This document shows, one piece after another, positions 6,642 to 14,727 of a DNA stretch of 21,594 bases (position 1 is the stretch's first letter; every line of letters begins with the position of its first letter). The DNA comes from an uncultured Porphyromonas sp. (GTDB taxonomy: Bacteria > Bacteroidota > Bacteroidia > Bacteroidales > Porphyromonadaceae). Location of the stretch: positions 1 to 21,594 of the forward strand of contig NZ_CAJPPN010000042.1 of the NCBI RefSeq assembly GCF_905372525.1, in the 5' to 3' direction. The notes beneath the pieces are model-generated. The model did no database searches, was not told where the DNA came from, and was given only the letters and a program-made list of their open reading frames with translations. The translations under genes were made by a program, and so were the position numbers.

Positions 6642-6714
6642 TCGGACACCCCTTCGGAACGCCCTAAATAAGGGGCTTATCGCCCCCCTATAGGTCGTAG
6701 AGGAGTGATGCTCG

Positions 6715-6740
6715 GTCAGCCCTGACCGTACAGGGCTGAC
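6715..6740. repeat. 10-bp perfect inverted repeat
   Basis: GTCAGCCCTG (6715-6724) and CAGGGCTGAC (6731-6740) enclose the loop ACCGTA. It has no U-tract and stands far from either gene, so it is not an obvious terminator. A shorter look-alike with loop CACCGT occurs at 7077-7092, suggesting a small intergenic repeat family. Confidence 0.7.
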
Positions 6741-6856
6741 GTATGAAATCACTATGGTGCGAGGGTAAGGTCGTGAGGGAGTACACGCCGAAGATAGAAG
6801 TATCTATATTCTAGTCTAGATATGCCCAGCGAATACCTCCTACCTAGGAGGGATGA

Positions 6857-6949
6857 GTATACACGTGTGTACACTACTGTATACCCACGTGTACACAACA
6901 GTATACACGCGTGTACACTACCTCGCTCTAAGTATATCCTCTGTAGGGC
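6857..6949 (+). repeat. three-box palindromic element, copy A
   Basis: Three 18-bp boxes start at 6857 (GTATACACGTGTGTACAC), 6879 (GTATACCCACGTGTACAC) and 6901 (GTATACACGCGTGTACAC), each separated by 4 bases, so the period is 22 bp. A 31-bp tail ends in GTAGGGC at 6949. Boxes 1 and 3 alternate purine and pyrimidine without a break. The whole 93 bp aligns without gaps to 20333-20425, with 78 identical positions. It lies about 170 bases upstream of the promoter of the SWIM/MoxR operon. It could be a multimeric operator, a structural DNA element or a dispersed repeat. Confidence 0.9.
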
Positions 6950-7122
6950 TTGCCTGTAGGTCTATTTCTTGGGGATAATAAGTAGGATCTTTAGGGATAG
7001 GCTAAGGCTCTCTAGGATATGAATAATCCCCCCCGAAAAAACGAAGGCAGGAGTGTGCGAGCGAGATCAAGTGTCGGCCCTCACCGTAGGGCGGAGAAAT
7101 AAAAGTTATCAAGTATAATCAC

Positions 7123-7130
7123 TACCTTTG
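7123..7130 (+). promoter_or_regulatory. -7 promoter element of the SWIM/MoxR operon
   Basis: TACCTTTG matches TAnnTTTG, 27 bases before the ATG at 7157, in a locally AT-rich stretch (7094-7120) unlike the GC-rich surroundings. A TT pair near 7106 is a weak -33 candidate. The next four genes have no comparable upstream gap, so this probably drives all five. Confidence 0.65.
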
Positions 7131-7156
7131 GTCACACAACGCTAATAGACTTCACT

Positions 7157-8485
7157 ATGTCCATCAGACTTACCGAAGACCAAATACTACAGCTCGCACC
7201 CGATGCCGCCTCCGTCAAAGCGGGACAAGGCCAAGCAAAGACCAGCAAGTGGCCCCTGCTCCGATGTAGCGACAGAGCCCTATGGGGACACTGTCAGGGC
7301 TCGGGGTCGTCTCCCTACCAGACGATAGTAGACCTCACGAATATAGCCTTCAAATGCTCTTGCCCTAGCCACAAGTTCCCCTGCAAACACTCCCTAGGTC
7401 TGCTCCTACTCTATGCCCGTAACGAAGGTTCCTTCACTCAGGAGGAAGAGCCCGACTGGGTCACCTCCTGGATAGACAAACGTGCAGAGGCAGCCGAGAA
7501 GAAGGCTCAGCGCGAGGAGCGCAAGAAGGAGAGCGAACAGCCCAAAGATCCTAAGCAGGCTGCCCGTAGGCTAGCCAACCGTCACGCTAAGATCCTAGCT
7601 GGGATAGAGGAGCTGGAGCTGTGGATGAAGGACCTACTGCGTACGGGACTCATGCACGTAGCCTCCAGCCAGCGGGGGAGTATCCATGAGATGGCACGTA
7701 GGATGGTGGATGCTCAGGCACCGGGGCTGGCTCAGCGCCTCTATGAGATCTACGAGATAGACTATGACACCGAGGGCTGGAAGGAGCTCCTCACCGAGCG
7801 CCTCTCCCGTCTCTACCTCCTCCTCTCCGCCTACCGTAGGATAGATACCCTCAGCGAGGACTGGCAGACAGAGCTACGGACGATGGTCGGTATCCCTCAG
7901 TCACAGGATGAGGTACTCGCTGGGGAGGGGATAGAGGACGACTGGTTCGTCCTACACAGAGAGACCCGAGAGGTGGGGGACAATCAGACCGAGGCCACCT
8001 ACCTCTATGGTCTTCGGAGCGATCGTATCACTGTGCGCCTTAGCTTCATCGTCCCAGGGCGACCCTCTGGGGAGCTCACTCTGATGGTAGGGAAGGTGTA
8101 TCATGCCAAGGCCTTCCCATACAAGGGCAGGCTCAATAGGCGAGTCCTCGTACAGGATGTCCAGATCGTAGATAAGGAGGTGATCATCCACTATCACGAC
8201 AGTATAGAGGAGGCAATGGTTGACTATCGAGACCAGATGTGCTGTAACCCCTTCGTCCGCTATGTACCCCTACTGATCCATGAGGTGCGTCTCGCCCCAG
8301 AGGGGGATACCTTCGCACTCTACGACATGAGGGGCAGACGACAGCCTGTCTCAGTGAGTAGAGAGCATGGCCTTCACTTCCTGACCCTGACGGGCGGGAA
8401 GCCCTGCGGAGCCTTCATCATCGCCGACGAAGGTGAGTGGCAGCTCATCTCCATCGATTACGATGGCAGCTACTACACCATATAG
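7157..8485 (+). CDS. SWIM zinc-finger protein
   Basis: A 442-aa protein with a SWIM-type zinc-binding motif: Cys67-x-Cys69, six residues, Cys76-x-His78 (CSCPSHKFPCKH). The preceding WGHCQGSGSSPYQTIVDL fits the short beta-rich SWIM fold. SWIM domains are predicted to bind DNA or proteins. Residues about 104-136 are highly charged (KRAEAAEKKAQREERKKE) and probably form a helix or coiled coil. The remaining three quarters is not a domain I recognise. It shows no signal peptide or membrane span, so it is cytoplasmic. It is the first of five closely spaced genes. SWIM proteins recur at this place beside DUF5691, MoxR, DUF5682 and VWA genes in many bacteria. Its partner or target is unknown. Confidence 0.85.
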   Translation: MSIRLTEDQILQLAPDAASVKAGQGQAKTSKWPLLRCSDRALWGHCQGSGSSPYQTIVDLTNIAFKCSCPSHKFPCKHSLGLLLLYARNEGSFTQEEEPDWVTSWIDKRAEAAEKKAQREERKKESEQPKDPKQAARRLANRHAKILAGIEELELWMKDLLRTGLMHVASSQRGSIHEMARRMVDAQAPGLAQRLYEIYEIDYDTEGWKELLTERLSRLYLLLSAYRRIDTLSEDWQTELRTMVGIPQSQDEVLAGEGIEDDWFVLHRETREVGDNQTEATYLYGLRSDRITVRLSFIVPGRPSGELTLMVGKVYHAKAFPYKGRLNRRVLVQDVQIVDKEVIIHYHDSIEEAMVDYRDQMCCNPFVRYVPLLIHEVRLAPEGDTFALYDMRGRRQPVSVSREHGLHFLTLTGGKPCGAFIIADEGEWQLISIDYDGSYYTI

Positions 8486-8508
8486 GACGCGTATCACACC
8501 AACGAAGT

Positions 8509-10023
8509 ATGAGTAGTATAACGAATAGTCTAGTCAGCCTAGCTCTACTAGGCACCTCGGGCAGGACATGCACCTGTCCGCTGCCCAAGCTACAGCCAGA
8601 GTGGGAGCGGATCCAGCAGGAGAGTGCGGACAGCGAGGAGGCCTTCTATCGCCTCTCGGCGCTGGTCTTTGCCTACCGCCGAGCAGGCCTTTTGCCAGAT
8701 GATAGAGAGGTCGCCTACCCCATCTCAGAGTCCCCCGAGGAGACGCTCCCCTACCTCTCCCAGGAGGTAGAGTCCCAGCTGGTGATGCTCCTGACGAGTG
8801 GACTCTCTCGTACCCTGGCCTATGGGCTCGACATCATCGCTCGGGCAGAGCAGATCATCTCCCCAGAGCGTGTATACACACTCCTGAGTGAGGTCTACAA
8901 GAAGTACGGAGGCTACAGCGTAGCCTGCAGAGCTGATGCGCTCAAGGTCTCGGGCAATAGAGGACGATGGTGCCTCCCCTTCCTAGGGATAGAGGCTGAG
9001 CCCCCCCTAGAGGTGGAGCACTGGGAGGTATCTAGTCAGCGGGCACGCCTACAGCTCCTCAGACAGGTGCGTAGGGAGGATCCCCGGGCAGCGATACCCC
9101 TCGTCGAGCGTACTTGGCGGGAGGAGACGGCTGCCAGTAGAGAGGCTCTACTCTCATGCTTCAGTATAGGGCTTAGTATGGAGGACGAAGAGTTCCTCAG
9201 CACCGTGATGGCGAAGGACCGCAGTCAGAAGGTGCGTGAGGCCGCTCGTTCGCTCCTCGGGAGCTTACCAGCGGGGCAGCTCGTCAGACGCTACTGTGAG
9301 CTCCTAAGGGGGCATCTGAAGTATGGGCGTATACTAGGCTGGTCGTATACCCCGATCCCCTACAGCCCCGAGCTCAAGGAGCTGGGTATCGCCGAGGTTA
9401 GCCCCAACAAGGGTGAGAGTGATGAACACTACATCCTACGCCAGATCGCCGAGCGTGTCCCCCTCACCTTCTGGATGGAGTTCTACGAGACGACTGACCC
9501 GAGAGTGGCTGCCCAGCGGCTAGCGAAGGCACCTCCCTTCGCCTCCAACTTCTCCATAACGAGTCCGATCCTCACCCTACGAGACCGCTACTGGGCCTAC
9601 TGGGTGCTGCAGGTACAGAACGACAGCAATACCCTCGAGGAGCTCGTCGGGCTCCTCTCCCCCACACAGCGCGAGGATATAGACTACAGCCACTACAAGG
9701 CACGCTATGGCATCCCTGAGCGGTGGATAGCAGAGGACGAGGAGGCTTGGGGTCCCCACTTCTCTAATGAAGTCCTGAGGATCATCATCACCAGTAGCCA
9801 CTTCTACTCCCGCCCAGAGAAGCTGGAGCAGATAGGTCTATCCCTGCACCCCAAGGTAATGGCTTCACTATCCGGCTGCCTCAATTCCGATGGGGCGGAT
9901 ATGATCCCCCAGACGATGCCGGCCTCCAAGCAATCCACGATACAGGACCTCTACCTCATCATGCAGACGAAGGCTGCCCTAGACAAAGCATTCCCACAGG
10001 ACAAACAAGAACCCGCCGAATAA
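8509..10023 (+). CDS. DUF5691-type alpha-helical repeat protein
   Basis: A 504-aa cytoplasmic protein. The N-terminus LVSLALLGTSGR (residues 8-19) resembles the LVxxALLGTxRR start of the DUF5691 family, which accompanies SWIM, MoxR and VWA genes. The middle (about residues 150-260) has repeated helical segments with RREDPRAAIPLVERTWREE and QKVREAARSLLGSLPAGQL, which look like HEAT-type repeats. I infer an adaptor or scaffold role. I chose the ATG at 8509, 23 bases after the SWIM gene stops. An in-frame upstream Met at 8437 would overlap that gene and adds only His/Arg-rich residues read from another frame of it. No catalytic motif was seen. Confidence 0.78.
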   Translation: MSSITNSLVSLALLGTSGRTCTCPLPKLQPEWERIQQESADSEEAFYRLSALVFAYRRAGLLPDDREVAYPISESPEETLPYLSQEVESQLVMLLTSGLSRTLAYGLDIIARAEQIISPERVYTLLSEVYKKYGGYSVACRADALKVSGNRGRWCLPFLGIEAEPPLEVEHWEVSSQRARLQLLRQVRREDPRAAIPLVERTWREETAASREALLSCFSIGLSMEDEEFLSTVMAKDRSQKVREAARSLLGSLPAGQLVRRYCELLRGHLKYGRILGWSYTPIPYSPELKELGIAEVSPNKGESDEHYILRQIAERVPLTFWMEFYETTDPRVAAQRLAKAPPFASNFSITSPILTLRDRYWAYWVLQVQNDSNTLEELVGLLSPTQREDIDYSHYKARYGIPERWIAEDEEAWGPHFSNEVLRIIITSSHFYSRPEKLEQIGLSLHPKVMASLSGCLNSDGADMIPQTMPASKQSTIQDLYLIMQTKAALDKAFPQDKQEPAE

Positions 10024-10047
10024 ACAAGAACACTACATACGTATAAT

Positions 10048-11127
10048 ATGAGCACATTACTAAGGCAACATGCCGAGCAACTCTTCGCAGAAGAACTCCA
10101 CGAGCTAAAGAAGAACGAGACCAACCCAATCCCCGACAACTGGGTACTCTCCCCTCAGTCCGTCGTCACCTACCTCCTCGGGGGGAAGCTCAAGAATGGC
10201 TTCGAGGTAACCCCGAAGTACATAGGTCGTAGGCGCCTCATGGAGATAGCCGTAGCGACCCTTGTGACTGACCGAGCCCTCCTGCTCTATGGTCTCCCAG
10301 GGACAGCCAAGAGCTGGGTCAGTGAGCACCTAGCCGCTGCTATCTCGGGCAACTCCACCCTCATCGTACAGGGTACAGCTGGCACGGGCGAGGAGGCGAT
10401 CCGCTATGGGTGGAACTATGCCCGACTCCTAGCCGAAGGCCCTAGCGAAGGTGCCCTCGTCGAGACCCCCATCATGAAGGCAATGAAGGAGGGTAAGGTA
10501 GCCCGTGTCGAGGAGCTCACCCGTATAGGCTCCGATGTGCAGGATACCCTCATCACCATCCTCTCGGAGAAGGCAATGCCTATCCCCGAGCTCAACCAAG
10601 AGGTGCAGGCCATCCGAGGCTTCAACGTCATCGCCACGGCGAACAACCGAGACAAGGGGGTCAATGACCTCTCCAGCGCCCTCAAGCGTCGCTTCAATAC
10701 AGTCATCCTCCCTCTACCCGACACGCTGGACGAGGAGATCGATATCGTCCGCAGGCGAGTCGAGAGCTTCGAGCAGGTGATGAAGCTCCCCGCCGAGAAG
10801 CCTGCCCTAGAGGAGATCCGCCGTGTCGTCACCATATTCCGCGAGCTACGCTCTGGGGCTACCTCCGACGGCAAGACCAAGCTCAAGAGTCCTACGGGTA
10901 CCCTGAGCACCGCCGAGGCGATCTCCGTGGTGAACAACGGTCTGGCGATGGCTGGCTACTTCGGTGATGGAGCCCTACATGCCGAGGATCTGGTCTCGGG
11001 GATCCTCGGGGCTGTCGTCAAGGACCCCGTGCAGGACAAGATCGTCTGGCAGGAGTACATGGAGACCGTCGTCAAGCAGCGTGATGGGTGGAAGGATATC
11101 TACCGTGCTTCGCGTGACATGATCTAG
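10048..11127 (+). CDS. MoxR-family AAA+ ATPase
   Basis: A 359-aa AAA+ ATPase of the MoxR type, presumed to form hexameric rings and to act as a chaperone with a VWA partner. Walker A is GLPGTAKS (residues 82-89). The Walker B position is occupied by VARVEELTR (about 151-159), with Val-Glu-Glu where most MoxR proteins have an Asp-Glu pair. The following SDVQDTLITILSEKAMPIPEL is typical of MoxR. Sensor 1 is ATANN (196-200) and the arginine-finger region is LKRRFN (212-217). There is no transmembrane segment. It lies 24 bases after the DUF5691 gene and 4 bases before the DUF5682 gene, in the middle of the operon. It should be the energy-using component of the system. Confidence 0.92.
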   Translation: MSTLLRQHAEQLFAEELHELKKNETNPIPDNWVLSPQSVVTYLLGGKLKNGFEVTPKYIGRRRLMEIAVATLVTDRALLLYGLPGTAKSWVSEHLAAAISGNSTLIVQGTAGTGEEAIRYGWNYARLLAEGPSEGALVETPIMKAMKEGKVARVEELTRIGSDVQDTLITILSEKAMPIPELNQEVQAIRGFNVIATANNRDKGVNDLSSALKRRFNTVILPLPDTLDEEIDIVRRRVESFEQVMKLPAEKPALEEIRRVVTIFRELRSGATSDGKTKLKSPTGTLSTAEAISVVNNGLAMAGYFGDGALHAEDLVSGILGAVVKDPVQDKIVWQEYMETVVKQRDGWKDIYRASRDMI

Positions 11128-11131
11128 TGCT

Positions 11132-13513
11132 ATGGCGACGCATATACTAGGGATCAGGCATCACGGCCCAGGCTCTGCCCGTCGTGTGCGGGAGCGTCTC
11201 CGGACACTCCGCCCTGACCTCATCCTCGTCGAGGGGCCACCCGAGGCCGAGGAGCTCCTAGGCCAGATCGCTCGGGAGGGAATGAAGCCCCCCGTAGCGC
11301 TACTGGCCTACGAGCCTACGAGCCCCCGGAATGCGGTCTTCTACCCCTTCGCCGTCTTCTCCCCCGAGTGGCAGGCGATGTACTATGCTGCTACCGAGGG
11401 GGTAGAGCTCCACTTCTTTGACCTACCGCTCATCTATCGCCTAGCCTCTACCCAGGAGAAGGATGAGGAGCAGGCCGAGGGGCAAGCCGAGGAGACGGGG
11501 GACTCAACCCCCGCCGAAGCCCCTACCCCCGCCGAAGGTATCCCTCAGACTGAGGAGCCCTCGTCCGCAGAGGACCCCACTCCCGCAGAGAGCCCCGAGG
11601 AGACAAGTACAGCCCCATCGGAGGACTCGGAGCAGGAGGGAGAGACACTCCGAGCCTTTGACCCCTTCGATGCCCTCGCTGAGATCGACGGGCTATCGGA
11701 TGGAGAGGCTTGGTGGAACCTCCGTGTGGAGAGCAGTGCCGGTGGGGAAGAGGTCTTCCAGGCTGTGAGCGAAGCGATGACCGCCCTACGGGAGGCCTTC
11801 CCCGAGCATACTACTGAGTCCGACCTACAGCGTGAAGCCTGGATGCGCAAGCAGCTCCGTGAGGCCGAGCGGGCAGGTGACCGGGTGATCGTCGTCATCT
11901 GTGGTGCCTGGCACGTCCCAGCCCTAGAGGCTCGGGGCAAGATCAAGGTCAAGGATGATAACGAGCGACTCAAGGGGCTCCCGAAGATCAAGATCACCAC
12001 GACCTGGATCCCCTGGACCTACGACCGACTCTCCCTCTACAGTGGCTATGGCGCTGGGATCACCTCCCCGGGCTGGTACGACTACCTATGGCACCACCCC
12101 GGGGACGATGGTACGCTCTGGGTGGGAAGGATGGCCAAGCTCCTTCGCAAGAAGAATATGGACATCTCCGTAGCCCATGTCATCGAGACCGTCCGCCTAG
12201 CACACGCTATGGCCGCTCTGAAGGGTTACCCTCGGGCGATGCTGGAGGACTACAGCCAGGCAGCTGTCACCGTCATGAGCTTCGGAGATCCGATCCTGCT
12301 GGAGCTAATCAAGGAGAAGCTCGTCGTCGGCAACCGCCTCGGTAGCGTCCCCGACGATGTGCCCAAGGTACCCCTCCTGGTAGACATAGAGCGACAGCAG
12401 AAGCGCCTGCGTCTGCCCTTCACCTCCGAGATCAAGACCATCATGCTCGACCTGCGCAAGCCTCTGGATCTCGATAAGAGTATCTTCATCCACCGTCTAT
12501 CCCTCCTCGGGATCGACTGGGGGAAGGAGCGTCATGCCTCGGGCAAGGGTACCTTCAAGGAGCAGTGGGAGCTCCACTACCAGCCCCAGCAGATCGTCTC
12601 GATCATCGAGCGGGCCGTCTGGGGCAATACCCTGCAGCAGGCTACCGAGTCCTACCTAGGCCATCAGGCGCATCAGGCGCAGAGCATCCGTAGCCTCACC
12701 GATCTCTTAGATCTAGCGATCCCTGCTGACCTCCCCGGACTCGTGGTGATGATGACCCGTCGTCTGGACGAGCTCTCGGCCTCCTCGGTCGATGTGGCGG
12801 AGATGCTGGACACGATCCCCAAGCTCGTCCGTATCCTACGCTACGGCTCTGTCCGTGCCTTAGACTTCTCTCACCTAGAGGGAATACTACAGGTACTCGT
12901 CGCCCGTAGTGTAGCTGGGGGCTTGCAGGCCTGCTCGGGGATCGACGAGGATGCTGCGGACGACCTCTACGGCTCCCTAAGAGAGGTAGACCAAGCACTG
13001 ACGACGCTCTCTAACGAGGAGCTACGGGAGCAGTGGCTCACCTTCCTCGAGGAGCTCCGCACCTCCATCCAGGTACATCCTCTGCTGGCAGGACTCTCGA
13101 CGCTCCTACTCAACCAAGCCGACCGCCTACCGAGCGAGCAGATCGCCCAGAGCCTCTCCTACCACAGCTCTGTAGGGATGAAGCCCCTAGACATGGCTTA
13201 CTGGCTCGAGGGCTTCCTGCGCTCCTCCTCCACGCTCCTGCTGCTAGAGGATCGGCTCTGGACGCTAGTCAATGACTGGGTCTGTGGCCTCACGGCAGAG
13301 TCCTTTCACGAGCTCCTACCCGTGCTGCGTAGGACCTTCGCAGACTACAGCCGAGCCGAGCGGCGCAAGCTCGGGGAGAAGGCTCGCTCCTGGGATGGAC
13401 ACAAGGCCGCTATGGCGACCAATGCCCCCGAGGACGAAGCCCTCGACCTCGACTCTGCTGACCGTATGCTCCCGCTACTGCGCCAATTCCTAGGACTAGA
13501 TGAGAAAAGATAG
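11132..13513 (+). CDS. DUF5682-type protein with TraB/TIKI/EreA-like motifs
   Basis: A 793-aa cytoplasmic protein. N-terminal motifs are GIRHHGPGS (residues 7-15), LILVEGPPEAEELL (30-43), REAWMRK (234-240) and ICGAWHVPAL (256-265). This order of GxxH-like, Glu, Arg-x-x-x-Met and GxxH-like motifs resembles the TraB/PrgY/TIKI and erythromycin-esterase/ChaN hydrolases, so I infer a metal-dependent hydrolase. Residues about 106-172 are an acidic Pro/Ala/Glu-rich insert (repeated TPAE) between the motif pairs, probably a flexible loop. A segment conserved in DUF5682 follows (WIPWTYDRLSLYSGYGAG, then SPGWYDYLW, about 300-330). The C-terminal 450 residues look alpha-helical without recognised motifs. 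It starts 4 bases after the MoxR gene and ends 3 bases before the VWA gene, implying translational coupling. The substrate is unknown. Confidence 0.8.
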   Translation: MATHILGIRHHGPGSARRVRERLRTLRPDLILVEGPPEAEELLGQIAREGMKPPVALLAYEPTSPRNAVFYPFAVFSPEWQAMYYAATEGVELHFFDLPLIYRLASTQEKDEEQAEGQAEETGDSTPAEAPTPAEGIPQTEEPSSAEDPTPAESPEETSTAPSEDSEQEGETLRAFDPFDALAEIDGLSDGEAWWNLRVESSAGGEEVFQAVSEAMTALREAFPEHTTESDLQREAWMRKQLREAERAGDRVIVVICGAWHVPALEARGKIKVKDDNERLKGLPKIKITTTWIPWTYDRLSLYSGYGAGITSPGWYDYLWHHPGDDGTLWVGRMAKLLRKKNMDISVAHVIETVRLAHAMAALKGYPRAMLEDYSQAAVTVMSFGDPILLELIKEKLVVGNRLGSVPDDVPKVPLLVDIERQQKRLRLPFTSEIKTIMLDLRKPLDLDKSIFIHRLSLLGIDWGKERHASGKGTFKEQWELHYQPQQIVSIIERAVWGNTLQQATESYLGHQAHQAQSIRSLTDLLDLAIPADLPGLVVMMTRRLDELSASSVDVAEMLDTIPKLVRILRYGSVRALDFSHLEGILQVLVARSVAGGLQACSGIDEDAADDLYGSLREVDQALTTLSNEELREQWLTFLEELRTSIQVHPLLAGLSTLLLNQADRLPSEQIAQSLSYHSSVGMKPLDMAYWLEGFLRSSSTLLLLEDRLWTLVNDWVCGLTAESFHELLPVLRRTFADYSRAERRKLGEKARSWDGHKAAMATNAPEDEALDLDSADRMLPLLRQFLGLDEKR

Positions 13514-13516
13514 ACC

Positions 13517-14644
13517 ATGCAAGAAGAATATCTGAAGCGCTGGCGACTCATCCTCGGTGGTGATGAGGCCGATGGTACTGGCGTGAGCCTCTCTGCCGAT
13601 GAGGCCCGTATGGACGACTGCCTAGAGGCCGTCTACGACTCAGACCGCTCTGCGGGACTAGGAGGCTCCGCTCCCAAGGTGAGCCGATGGCTCGGGGATA
13701 TCCGTGAGTTCTTCCCCCAGAGCGTCGTGCAGGTCATCCAGCGGGACGCTATCTCTCGCCTGCACCTCAATGAGCTCCTCACCGAGCCCGAGATGCTGGA
13801 GGGGGTCGTCCCCGATGTGCATCTCGTGGCCTCCCTCATGTCCCTCTCCAGAGCGATCCCAGAGAAGAGCAAGGCTACAGCCCGCGAGGTGGTGCGTAGG
13901 GTCGTCGATGAGCTCCTCAGGCGCCTCGCTGCTCCTACCCAGCAGGCCGTAGCGGGTGCCCTAAACAAGTCCTCTCGCCGACGTAACCCTCGCTACAACG
14001 AGATAGACTGGCGGACGACGATCACGAAGAACCTCAAGAACTACCAGCCCGACTACAAGACCATTATCCCCGAGATACGTATCGGCTACGGACGGCGACG
14101 CAGGGGGATGAAGGACATCATCCTCTGCCTCGACCAGAGTGGCTCGATGGGTGCCTCAGTGATCTACTCGGGGATCTTTGGCTCGGTGCTAGCCTCCATC
14201 CCTGCCGTCACGACCCGTATGGTCGTCTTCGATACCGAGGTAGCCGACCTCACTGACGAGATGAGTGACCCTGTGGATCTGCTCTTCGGTGTCCAGCTCG
14301 GTGGAGGGACAGACATCGACCGCGCGCTCAGCTACTGTATGGAGCATATCACCCGTCCCGAGGAGACGACACTGGTACTGGTGACTGACCTCTACGAGGG
14401 GGGCAACGAGCGAGAGATGCGCAAGAAGTTCGTCCGTCTCGTGCAGTCGGGGGTACAGCTGATCGTACTCCTCGCTCTCAATGACGACGGTTCGCCCTCC
14501 TACGACCGAGGCAATGCAGCCTTCCTCGGGAACCTCGGGGTACCTGCCTTTGCTTGTACCCCGGACAAGTTCCCTGAGCTGATGGCTGCTGCGATCAATA
14601 AGCAGGATCTCAGCCTCTGGGTCGCCCAGAATATCAAGAGCTAA
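13517..14644 (+). CDS. VWA-domain (MIDAS) protein, CoxE-like partner of MoxR
   Basis: A 375-aa protein with a helical N-terminal half and a C-terminal von Willebrand factor A domain. The metal-binding MIDAS is complete: DQSGSM (residues 206-211), GGGTD (262-266) and VTD (289-291). A basic stretch, GRRRRGMKD (192-200), precedes the VWA core. There is no signal peptide or membrane helix, unlike the membrane-bound VWA partners of BatA/B operons, so it probably works in the cytoplasm. MoxR ATPases typically work with VWA proteins, as in CoxD/CoxE, NorQ/NorD and RavA/ViaA, and the placement in the same operon supports that pairing. It begins 3 bases after the DUF5682 stop and is the last gene of the operon, followed by hairpins at 14728-14773 and 14860-14901. 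Confidence 0.92.
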   Translation: MQEEYLKRWRLILGGDEADGTGVSLSADEARMDDCLEAVYDSDRSAGLGGSAPKVSRWLGDIREFFPQSVVQVIQRDAISRLHLNELLTEPEMLEGVVPDVHLVASLMSLSRAIPEKSKATAREVVRRVVDELLRRLAAPTQQAVAGALNKSSRRRNPRYNEIDWRTTITKNLKNYQPDYKTIIPEIRIGYGRRRRGMKDIILCLDQSGSMGASVIYSGIFGSVLASIPAVTTRMVVFDTEVADLTDEMSDPVDLLFGVQLGGGTDIDRALSYCMEHITRPEETTLVLVTDLYEGGNEREMRKKFVRLVQSGVQLIVLLALNDDGSPSYDRGNAAFLGNLGVPAFACTPDKFPELMAAAINKQDLSLWVAQNIKS

Positions 14645-14727
14645 CCGAGGCGTAGCCCTAGGGTGGGTGTGCTCCCCGCTCTGGGGTATTCCCTAGGACA
14701 GACACTTTTCTGTATTGTTTCGTGTTC

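Larger units (their letters stand above)
6250..7156. other. 0.9-kb gene-free region rich in repeats
   Basis: It runs between the divergent genes queA and the SWIM-protein gene. It holds, in order, the queA promoter (6329-6336), a pyrimidine-rich tract (about 6360-6466), a small hairpin (AGGGGC 6474-6479 with GCCCCT 6487-6492), the 23-bp minisatellite (6504-6641), a 10-bp inverted repeat (6715-6740), a 7-bp inverted repeat CCTCCTA/TAGGAGG (6836-6851), the three-box element (6857-6949), a hairpin GCCCT/AGGGC (7077-7092) and the promoter of the following operon (7123-7130). Open frames here, such as one at 6258-6566, lack normal composition or family resemblance. I see no tRNA or rRNA. Confidence 0.75.

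Noticed and set aside
6250..7156. tRNA or structured ncRNA gene in the large intergenic region
   Set aside because: No cloverleaf or T-loop signature found by eye. The visible structure is short inverted repeats and tandem repeats.
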